From: an uncultured Lysobacterales bacterium
GTDB taxonomy: Bacteria; Pseudomonadota; Gammaproteobacteria; Xanthomonadales; SZUA-36
DNA length: 6,169 nucleotides
Reading direction: 5' to 3'
Assembly: GCA_937995275.1 (NCBI GenBank)
Contig: CALKKN010000116.1
Span: 1 to 6,169, forward strand
In this document: one piece after another, positions 1 through 5,130 of the stretch
Numbering within the stretch: the first letter of the stretch is position 1
Layout: each line of letters starts with the position of its first letter
Translations under genes and position numbers: made by a program
Notes under the pieces: model-generated
What the model was told of the DNA's origin: nothing
What the model saw: only the letters and a program-made list of their open reading frames with translations
Databases searched by the model: none

Positions 1-799
1 CGAACCGGCCCTCTATGTAGTCGGACGTACGGCTGTCCTGGACATGGCCGGTGAAGAGAGCGTCGGTGTCGCCGATCTCGACGCAGGTTCCGGTCAGGAA
101 GAACGCCGTGCGGTCCGCCAGCCGTCGCGCCTGCTGGGTCAGGTTGGTCACCAAAATGATGGTCATCTCGTGGCGCAGCTCCTTGAGCACGTCCTCGATC
201 CGCATGGTGGTCACCGGATCGACGGCGATCGAGAACTCGTCCAGCATCAAGAGATCCGGGTTCTGCGACAGGGCGCGGGCGATGGTCAGGCGCTGCTGCT
301 GGCCGCCGGACAGCAGGCTGCCCAGGGATTCCAGCCGGTCCTTGACCTCGTCCCACAGCGCTGCGCGGCGCAAGCACCGCTCGACGATCACGTCAAGCTC
401 CGCCCGGTTTTTCAGGCCGCGCAGCCGCGGGGACAATGCCACGTTGTCGTAGACCGTAAGCGGCAGCCCGACCGGCAGCGGGAACACCACGCCGATCCGT
501 TGCCGCAGCCCATAGACATTTCGCACCCTGCTCGTATCCACGCCGTTGAAGGTGATTTCCCCTCCGACCTGCATCTGCCTGTCAAACAGATCCATGCGGT
601 TGACGGCCTTGAGAAAGGATGTCTTGCCGGCATTGGCCGGGCCGATGATGCCGAAGATCTCGTGTTCGTGCACCTCCAGCGTCACATCCTGCAGCGCCGT
701 GTGGGCGCCGTAGCGGATCGACAGGTCGGTTATCCCGAGCTTGACCGGTGCCTGCTCCACCGCGGGCGGCCCGGTGCGATCCGGCGCCGCGCCTACCAT
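1..799 (-). CDS. pstB: PstB-like phosphate ABC transporter ATPase with altered Q-loop and H-switch (3' end cut by window edge)
   Basis: Cytoplasmic nucleotide-binding subunit that would power the PstC-PstA phosphate channel. I chose the ATG at 799-797. It lies inside the end of pstA (AAATGGTAG), giving a 7-nt overlap, with a weak purine-rich Shine-Dalgarno (AAGAAGAA) just upstream. There are 266 complete codons in the window. The last residues read SDYIEGRF, matching the C-terminal DYI-GR(F/Y) end of PstB, so probably only one to a few residues are missing. Visible motifs: A-loop Tyr30, Walker A GPANAGKT (53-60), signature LSGGQQQRL (163-171), Walker B LLMLDE (183-188) with the catalytic Glu188 kept. 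Departures from PstB: the Q-loop reads VVFP, with Pro107 where Gln is expected; DEP is DEF; the D-loop reads IAVD instead of SALD; the H-switch reads VTN, with Asn219 for His. The family match is otherwise strong across the whole length. Normal ATPase activity is doubtful. Confidence 0.93.
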   Translation of the reverse strand, partial: MVGAAPDRTGPPAVEQAPVKLGITDLSIRYGAHTALQDVTLEVHEHEIFGIIGPANAGKTSFLKAVNRMDLFDRQMQVGGEITFNGVDTSRVRNVYGLRQRIGVVFPLPVGLPLTVYDNVALSPRLRGLKNRAELDVIVERCLRRAALWDEVKDRLESLGSLLSGGQQQRLTIARALSQNPDLLMLDEFSIAVDPVTTMRIEDVLKELRHEMTIILVTNLTQQARRLADRTAFFLTGTCVEIGDTDALFTGHVQDSRTSDYIEGRF

Positions 800-1662
800 T
801 TCTTCTTGCCCCGCAGGTACATGCGCAAGGCGATGGACGGGCTGTTCATCAGGAGGACCAGCGAGATCAGTACGAGGGCGACACCGTAGGGCAGCTGTTC
901 CGGCATGTTGGGCACCTGGGTCGACACGACGAACAGGTGCAGGGACAGGGCCATGGTCTGGTCGAACACGCTTTGCGGCAGCAGCGGCAGGAAAAAGGCA
1001 GCGCCGGTGAACATGATCGGCGCCGTTTCGCCGGCGGTGCGCGATACTTCCAGGATGACGCCGGTCAGGATGCCGCTGACGGCATTTGGCAGCACCACGC
1101 GGCGTATCGTCTGCCAACGCGTGGCGCCCATGTTCCAGCAGGCTTCACGAAATGCCATGGGAACGGCCTGCAGCGATTCGCGGGTCGCCACGATCACGAC
1201 CGGCAGCGTCATGATCGCCAGGGTCAGGCTGGCAGCCAGGATGCTGGTGCCAAAGCGGAAGAAAATGACAAACGCGCCGACACCAAACAGCGCGTGGACG
1301 ATGGATGGCACGCCGGCCAGGTTGATGATCGCGAGGTTGATGGCGCGCGTGAACCAGTTGTCCGGGGCATACTCGCTGAGGTAGATCGCAGCAGCAACCC
1401 CCAACGGAACGCTGGCCAGCAGGGCGACCAGAACCAGCAAGATGGTACCAAGCAGCGCGGGGAATATCCCTCCGGCGGTCATACCCTTGGTCGGGCCGGT
1501 GAACAGGAACTCGAAGGAGATGATCGGCGCACCTTTCCAGATCAGCATTCCCAGGATCAGAATCACGGGAAGAATGAGGATTCCGGTCATGCCGCCCAGG
1601 GCTATGCGGTAGACCCGCTGGGCAGTCGCATTGCGACGGTTGAGCACGGTGGCCTTGAACAT
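793..1662 (-). CDS. pstA: Phosphate ABC transporter permease PstA
   Basis: Inner-membrane half of the phosphate channel, 289 residues, a normal PstA length. Hydrophobic segments are visible near residues 22-42, 66-96 (running into the conserved PLGVAAAIYLSEYAP stretch), 107-136, 140-160, 195-220 and 256-275, fitting the six-helix type I importer fold. The cytoplasmic EAA coupling loop is FREACWNMGATRWQTI (171-186), followed by VVLPNAVSGI. SRTAGETAP (207-215) matches the PstA signature, and its Arg208 aligns with the Arg known to be needed for transport in E. coli PstA. The ATG at 1662 is preceded, 8 nt away, by a strong Shine-Dalgarno (GGGGAGG), and lies 16 nt after the pstC stop. The stop overlaps the pstB start. 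The C-terminus is very basic (GKKKW). Nothing suggests loss of function in this subunit. Confidence 0.95.
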   Translation of the reverse strand: MFKATVLNRRNATAQRVYRIALGGMTGILILPVILILGMLIWKGAPIISFEFLFTGPTKGMTAGGIFPALLGTILLVLVALLASVPLGVAAAIYLSEYAPDNWFTRAINLAIINLAGVPSIVHALFGVGAFVIFFRFGTSILAASLTLAIMTLPVVIVATRESLQAVPMAFREACWNMGATRWQTIRRVVLPNAVSGILTGVILEVSRTAGETAPIMFTGAAFFLPLLPQSVFDQTMALSLHLFVVSTQVPNMPEQLPYGVALVLISLVLLMNSPSIALRMYLRGKKKW

Positions 1663-1670
1663 CAGTACCG

Positions 1671-1677
1671 CCTCCCC
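1671..1677 (-). promoter_or_regulatory. Strong ribosome binding site of pstA
   Basis: The minus strand reads GGGGAGG in the 16-nt gap between the pstC stop and the pstA ATG, with GGAGG 8 nt from the start codon. It is the best Shine-Dalgarno of the four downstream operon genes and fixes the pstA start. Confidence 0.75.
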
Positions 1678-1678
1678 C

Positions 1679-2614
1679 TCAGCCCTTGCGTACGCCGCGC
1701 ACGACGAGGTCCGCCACCAGGTTGATGATGAAGGTCACGACAAACAGGAAAATGCCGATCGTGAAGAGCGCCTGGTAGTGCGACGAGCCGGCGGCGGTTT
1801 CGCCCAGTTCCGCAGCGATTGTGGCCGTCAGGGCGCGCACCGAATCGAATATGCTGGTCGGGATGTTGATGGAGTGACCGGTGGCCATCAGCACGGCCAT
1901 GGTTTCGCCGAAACCGCGGCCGACACCGAGCAGCACGGCGCCGAGCAGCCCGTTTTTTGCCGCCGGCAGCACCACCTTGTAAATGACTTGCCAGCGCGTC
2001 GCACCCATGGCCTCAGCTGCCTCGCGATAGCGGTCGGGCACGGCTTTAAGAGCGTCTTCGGCGATGGATGTCATGATGGGCGCGGCCATCAGTCCGAGGA
2101 TCACGCCGGCATTCAGGACAGTGAGGCCGACCGGAACATCGAAGGTCTTGATGATCAGCGGGTTCATGATGGCCAGGCCGATAAATCCCCACACGACCGA
2201 AGGGATGGCGGCCAACAGCTCGACCGTAACCTTCAGGAACTCGCGGGTCTTGCCCGTCGCGAATTCCGCGATGTAGATCGCCGCACCCAGCGAAAACGGG
2301 ATCGCAATCAGCATGGCCAGGCCCGTGACACTGGCCGTTCCGGCAATCAGGGCCAGGATGCCGAATGTCTCGCGGGTTTCGGACGTCGGCCGCCAGTTCG
2401 GCGAGAAGAAAAATTCCCTGAAGTTGAAATCGCCCAGCAGAAAGCCGAAGCCCTCCCGGGTTATGAACACGAAGATGCCGATGATGAACACGATCGCGGA
2501 CACGCCGCCGAGAAAAACCAGCAGCTGCACCACCTTGTCGATGTACCAGTCCCGGTTCAGCCGGTCGAAGTCGGGCTGCACCGGTGTGCCCGGCCGCCGG
2601 GCTTGCTGCTCCAT
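1679..2614 (-). CDS. pstC: Phosphate ABC transporter permease PstC
   Basis: Second inner-membrane channel subunit, 311 residues, normal for PstC. After a hydrophilic cytoplasmic N-terminus of about 25 residues (Pro/Arg-rich), hydrophobic segments lie near 27-52, 84-116, 130-152, 162-184, 222-245 and 283-305. The EAA coupling loop is EAAEAMGATRWQVI (198-211), followed by YKVVLPAAKNG. GRGFGETMAV (232-241) is the PstC counterpart of the PstA RxxGET motif and keeps the Arg and Glu that mutational work in E. coli PstC showed to matter. IPSVVWGF (137-144) is also typical of the family. The ATG at 2614 follows the phoU-like stop by only 5 nt and its Shine-Dalgarno is poor, so translation is probably coupled to the upstream gene. 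The stop is 16 nt before pstA. The family call is secure. Confidence 0.95.
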   Translation of the reverse strand: MEQQARRPGTPVQPDFDRLNRDWYIDKVVQLLVFLGGVSAIVFIIGIFVFITREGFGFLLGDFNFREFFFSPNWRPTSETRETFGILALIAGTASVTGLAMLIAIPFSLGAAIYIAEFATGKTREFLKVTVELLAAIPSVVWGFIGLAIMNPLIIKTFDVPVGLTVLNAGVILGLMAAPIMTSIAEDALKAVPDRYREAAEAMGATRWQVIYKVVLPAAKNGLLGAVLLGVGRGFGETMAVLMATGHSINIPTSIFDSVRALTATIAAELGETAAGSSHYQALFTIGIFLFVVTFIINLVADLVVRGVRKG

Positions 2615-2619
2615 CGGCG

Positions 2620-3681
2620 TCAGCCCCGTTCTGCCTGCTCGCCGGCCAGAAGCGTGACCAGTTCGTGGATCTCCCGCCGCAGCATCCGGTATCGCTCGGC
2701 GTCATCGGCGCCGTTGGGTATCGACCAGTTCAGCGCCGAGGTGTGGAATGGCACTTTGTGCACGTACTGGCTGACCCTGCCATTGACGCTGACCAGCACG
2801 ATGTAATTCGACAGGTCGTGCTCCAGGGCCTCCAGTGGCTCGGTTTCCAGGTCAGTATCGGGCAACCCGGTCTTGGAGAGAAACTCGCCGAGTTCAGGAT
2901 TGAGCGAATCGCTCCCGCCCGGGGTGGCAACCGTAAACTGCGCTGAATCCGGGAAACTGTGGCGACCGATGGCAGCGGCCAGCTGCCCAACACCCGAACC
3001 ACGCTGATCGAGGAACAGGATGGGGTAGACCTTGGGAATCTTGGCGACGCCGCGCACCGCATAGACAGTCTGGTCGCATATGTTCTTCGCCTGGTCAGCC
3101 ACCCGCTTGAACATGTTGAACACCACGAAGATTGCCATCATGGTGTGCGCATCCATGCGGTCGTCCTCGGCGAACAGCTCTTCGTAGAAACCGTCCATCC
3201 GGCCTTCCATGCGTTTGGCGGCCTGCATCAGCGCGATGGCGCGCTCGGCGTTGCCCTCGCGGAAAGCCGCCCGCGACGCGGAGAGAATTTCGATGGCGTC
3301 ATCTGCCAGGCTGTCGATGCGGATGGAAAATCGCTCGGGCAGTGGCCCTTCGAGCTGCAAGGCCTCGCGGCAGATGGTCACCGCGTAGTCGCCGATGCGC
3401 TCCAGCACGACGTTGATTCGTATGGTTGAAGCCATTTCCCGCAAAGCGCCCGCACCCGGGAGATAGCGCGCAATAAAGGTGTGGCAAAGTCGGTCGCACT
3501 CGCGGGAATCGCGATTGATCGGATGGTCGCCGAGTACGACGTTATAAGCCATCTCCGGATTACGTAAAACCAGCACTTTTTTTGCATTGCGCAGCGCTTC
3601 TTCGACGTCTTCCCCGAGCTTCCACACCCACTGGCGGATGTAGTTGAGGTCGGACTCCATGCGTTCTTCGAGATGGCTCAT
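2620..3681 (-). CDS. phoU: PhoU-family phosphate regulator fused to a degenerate LMW-phosphatase/ArsC-like domain
   Basis: 353 residues, against about 215-240 for ordinary PhoU. Residues 1-210 are a PhoU double helical bundle. ERIGDYAVTICREA (94-107) and FKRVADQAKNICDQ (191-204) are the two metal-binding E/K-R-x-x-D signatures. PhoU normally acts at the inner membrane between the Pst transporter and PhoR, keeping the Pho regulon off when phosphate is plentiful. Residues 217-350 form a second domain resembling LMW tyrosine phosphatase or thioredoxin-type ArsC. They start with a hydrophobic strand plus loop (ILFLDQRGSGVGQLAAA), then NPELGEFL, then a VLVSVN strand, SALNWSIPNG, and a final helix REIHELVTLL. 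In the ungapped alignment to the CX5R loop, Cys is Asp225 and Arg is Val231, so phosphatase or reductase chemistry should be lost. I start at the ATG at 3681 because it begins the PhoU fold (MSHLEERMESDL). An in-frame ATG at 3810 would add 43 unrelated residues. The Shine-Dalgarno is weak. It sits between pstS and pstC rather than after pstB. Confidence 0.9.
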   Translation of the reverse strand: MSHLEERMESDLNYIRQWVWKLGEDVEEALRNAKKVLVLRNPEMAYNVVLGDHPINRDSRECDRLCHTFIARYLPGAGALREMASTIRINVVLERIGDYAVTICREALQLEGPLPERFSIRIDSLADDAIEILSASRAAFREGNAERAIALMQAAKRMEGRMDGFYEELFAEDDRMDAHTMMAIFVVFNMFKRVADQAKNICDQTVYAVRGVAKIPKVYPILFLDQRGSGVGQLAAAIGRHSFPDSAQFTVATPGGSDSLNPELGEFLSKTGLPDTDLETEPLEALEHDLSNYIVLVSVNGRVSQYVHKVPFHTSALNWSIPNGADDAERYRMLRREIHELVTLLAGEQAERG

Positions 3682-3730
3682 GTTCAGTTTCCGCTCAAAC
3701 CTGTGGCATTCCCCATGATGCCGCGTTGGC

Positions 3731-3765
3731 GGCGGGCGCTCAATGCCCGTCGTCAAGTGCCCGCC
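3731..3765 (-). other. GC-rich inverted repeat (hairpin 2) in the pstS-phoU gap
   Basis: GGCGGGC (3731-3737) and GCCCGCC (3759-3765) are exact complements around a 21-nt loop. The left arm can pair instead with GCCCG at 3745-3749 (5 bp, 7-nt loop), so two mutually exclusive folds exist. There is no U-tract on the minus strand, which argues against a simple intrinsic terminator. It may protect or attenuate the transcript between pstS and the rest of the operon; that role is inferred. Confidence 0.4.
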
Positions 3766-3772
3766 ACTGTCC

Positions 3773-3803
3773 GGCACCGCCGCGCACCGGGGCCGGCGGC
3801 GCC
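3773..3803 (-). other. GC-rich inverted repeat (hairpin 1) just after pstS
   Basis: On the minus-strand RNA, GGCGCCGCC pairs with GGCGGUGCC (nine pairs, one of them G-U) around a 13-nt loop, starting 16 nt after the pstS stop. There is no following U-run. A stable stem placed right behind a binding-protein gene is the arrangement that gives higher mRNA levels for the binding protein than for the permease genes in several ABC operons. Applying that here is inference. Confidence 0.45.
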
Positions 3804-3819
3804 AGGGCATTCGCGCGAC

Positions 3820-4701
3820 TCAGGAGCAGTTCACGTCGCGGAACGGCGCATAGCCCTTTTCAAGGATTATGCACTGGCCCTCATCGCTCTTGATCCAGTT
3901 CATGTATTCGCCGATGGCGCCGGCGGGCTCGCCGTCGGTATACATGAACAGCGGACGGGCGATCGGATAGGTGCCGTCGACGGCGGTATCCACGGAAGGC
4001 GTAATGCAGGTCGCCCCCGACCCGGTCGATACACAGGGCATTTTCACATGGTCCGTCGCATAGGCCAGACCACTGTAGCCGATTGCGCAAGGCGTCTTCT
4101 CGACCAAGTCCACAACGTCCTTGGATCCGTGCATATCCCGGGTGCCCAGCCGGAAATCCTCCTCGCCGAGGACCGCTTTGCGGAAGTAAGCATAGGTGCC
4201 GGAATTGTTCTGACGGCTGACCACCACAATTTCCTGCCCCTTGCAGCCCGGCACGTCGACGCCCAGGTCGGTCCATGTCGTCGTGGAACCCCCGTCGACG
4301 AAAATACCTTTGAGTTGTGCGATGGTGATCTCGTCAATGGGATTATCCATGTGCAGGAATATCGCCAGGGCGTCGTAGCCCACCACGTGCTGCACGGGGT
4401 GCTGGCCGTTTTGCTCCGCCAGGTCGGCTTCCTTGTCCTTGATCGCGCGGCTGGCGTTGGCGATGTCCACGGTGCCATTGATCAGTGCGGCGATACCGGT
4501 GCCCGAGCCGCCGCCGCTAACCGCGACCACGACGTTCGGGTTGACCGTCTGGTAAGCCTCCGCCCAGGCCTGGGCGACATTGACGAGCGTGTCGGATCCC
4601 TTGTTCTGGATGAGTGTGCGCTGTTCGCCTCCGCCACAGGCGATGAGGGTAGCAACCAGTGCGGCCGAAAGCAGCACCGTCGCGGTGTTACGGGTGAGCA
4701 T
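3820..4701 (-). CDS. pstS: PstS-like phosphate-binding lipoprotein
   Basis: Periplasmic receptor that captures phosphate for the PstCAB channel. It has 293 residues. The N-terminus is a lipoprotein signal: basic MLTR, a hydrophobic core, then LIAC with the lipidated Cys at 22. Phosphate-site loops typical of the family are GSDTL (35-39), SGGGSGTG (62-69), NASR (82-85) and SRQNNSGTY (162-170), with GYSG at 208-211. The ATG at 4701 has a clear Shine-Dalgarno (AGGAGA, 4708-4713) 6 nt upstream. Besides the lipid Cys, the mature protein has six more Cys (153, 205, 223, 232, 277, 292), an even number that could make three periplasmic disulfides; that is not usual for PstS. It is the first operon gene and sits below a Pho-box-like promoter. 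The binding residues argue for phosphate, though related proteins bind other oxyanions. Confidence 0.93.
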   Translation of the reverse strand: MLTRNTATVLLSAALVATLIACGGGEQRTLIQNKGSDTLVNVAQAWAEAYQTVNPNVVVAVSGGGSGTGIAALINGTVDIANASRAIKDKEADLAEQNGQHPVQHVVGYDALAIFLHMDNPIDEITIAQLKGIFVDGGSTTTWTDLGVDVPGCKGQEIVVVSRQNNSGTYAYFRKAVLGEEDFRLGTRDMHGSKDVVDLVEKTPCAIGYSGLAYATDHVKMPCVSTGSGATCITPSVDTAVDGTYPIARPLFMYTDGEPAGAIGEYMNWIKSDEGQCIILEKGYAPFRDVNCS

Positions 4702-4707
4702 TTGGAT

Positions 4708-4713
4708 TCTCCT
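4708..4713 (-). promoter_or_regulatory. Ribosome binding site of pstS
   Basis: The minus strand reads AGGAGA, 6 nt before the ATG at 4701. It is a strong Shine-Dalgarno and fixes the lipoprotein start. Confidence 0.8.
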
Positions 4714-4737
4714 GTAGTTATGAATCGCAACCTGTCG

Positions 4738-4771
4738 AAGATACGCGGCTCATGTGACATTTCTGTTACGA
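4738..4771 (-). promoter_or_regulatory. Candidate PhoB-dependent promoter (Pho box plus -10) of the pst operon
   Basis: Reading the minus strand, TCGTAAC (4771-4765), AGAA, ATGTCAC (4760-4754) resembles an 18-bp Pho box, which is two CTGTCAT/C repeats separated by 4 AT-rich bases. The downstream repeat matches 6 of 7 and the upstream one is poor (about 4 of 7). Exactly 10 nt later lies TATCTT (4743-4738), a fair -10 hexamer. Box plus 10 nt plus -10 is the spacing of the E. coli phoA promoter. Transcription would start near 4731, about 30 nt before the pstS ATG. Read on the plus strand, ATGTGAC-ATTT-CTGTTAC (4752-4769) is an overlapping box-like reading. PhoB control is expected for pst operons, but no phoB is in view. 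Confidence 0.5.
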
Positions 4772-4782
4772 CGAACACACCA

Positions 4783-4788
4783 ATTATA
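4783..4788 (-). promoter_or_regulatory. Perfect -10 hexamer TATAAT upstream of the Pho box
   Basis: The minus strand reads TATAAT in otherwise GC-rich DNA. No good -35 is found 16-18 nt upstream. Used as a promoter, it would start transcription close to or within the Pho-box-like element. It may be a second constitutive start or chance. Confidence 0.3.
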
Positions 4789-4821
4789 CCCGCAATCGCC
4801 CCGCCACTCTGTCCTGTTCCC

Positions 4822-5026
4822 TAGGCGGCGAGCGCAATTGCGGCCATGAGCTCCGCAGGGTATGTGCGCCCCCTCCCTCCACGGTAAGGCCGCGCCAATC
4901 GGGCGATCTGAGTCCCGGGCGCGTCAGCTGATCCACCATCCGATCCGGTCCTCCGGGCGGAGATCACGCACATGGACGGCATCGCCTTCGGCTCCATGGC
5001 TGAAGCCGAAGAAAGACGCCCCGGTG
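4822..5026. other. Spacer between the oxidoreductase gene and the pst promoter
   Basis: This stretch contains an 8-bp inverted repeat (4986-5011), a 10-bp palindrome CGCAATTGCG (4833-4842) and the downstream part of a short minus-strand frame described separately. I see no tRNA, no terminator with a T-run and no gene that can be called with confidence. Confidence 0.4.
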
Positions 5027-5130
5027 TCAGTCCAGAGATCCGGACCGGGTAAGTGTTGCGGCAGCGACCGGCCGAGCGTAACCGCATCCCAGAAGCCGCC
5101 CGGAGGCCGCCGCGCCGCTGAGGAAAGCAC
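4924..5130 (-). CDS. Possible short ORF of unknown function overlapping the oxidoreductase 3' end
   Basis: A 68-codon frame with a GTG as its most upstream usable start in this reading. It overlaps the 3' end of the FAD oxidoreductase by 104 nt. From about residue 13 the translation reads like real protein (FWDAVTLGRSLPQHLPG, then a Phe/Gly/His-containing segment, ending RPEDRIGWWIS), with fairly GC-rich third positions in the non-overlapping part. There is no recognisable domain and no convincing ribosome binding site. It could be a small gene, the tail of a gene lost by deletion, or a chance frame. An 8-bp inverted repeat lies inside it, which fits non-coding DNA equally well. I do not recognise the protein. 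Confidence 0.22.
   Translation of the reverse strand: MLSSAARRPPGGFWDAVTLGRSLPQHLPGPDLWTDTGASFFGFSHGAEGDAVHVRDLRPEDRIGWWIS
4986..5011 (-). terminator. Inverted repeat downstream of the oxidoreductase gene, possible weak terminator or 3' end hairpin
   Basis: CTTCGGCT (4986-4993) and AGCCGAAG (5004-5011) are perfect 8-bp arms around a 10-nt loop, beginning 15 nt after the oxidoreductase stop. No T-tract follows on the minus strand, so it is not a canonical intrinsic terminator. It could mark a processed or Rho-dependent 3' end. Confidence 0.3.

Noticed and set aside
44..889. Plus-strand open frame of 281 codons at the left edge
   Set aside because: It mirrors pstB, whose motifs are all on the minus strand. 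pstB runs off the window, so its own frame has no stop here.
748..1725. Plus-strand open frame of 325 codons opposite pstA
   Set aside because: A shadow of pstA: low-complexity, hydrophilic, no recognisable motif and no plausible ribosome binding site.
1631..2806. Long plus-strand open frame (391 codons) opposite pstC and part of the phoU-like gene
   Set aside because: It is antisense to clear family members. The translation is rich in His, Arg, Asp and Gln with no domain, as expected of a shadow frame in GC-rich DNA.
3684..3716. Ten-codon minus-strand reading frame (MGNATGLSGN) ending 2 nt before the phoU-like ATG, a possible leader peptide
   Set aside because: No Shine-Dalgarno and no runs of regulatory codons; frames this short are common by chance.
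3682..3810. Upstream ATG at 3810 adding 43 residues to the phoU-like protein
   Set aside because: The added residues are Arg/Pro-rich and cover the two hairpins. The PhoU fold starts at the ATG at 3681.
3673..4824. Plus-strand open frame of 383 codons opposite pstS
   Set aside because: Antisense to a gene with a lipobox and intact phosphate-binding loops; its translation has the same shadow composition.
4833..4842. Palindrome CGCAATTGCG as a possible operator
   Set aside because: A single isolated 10-bp palindrome with no spacing to a promoter element; too common to support a call.
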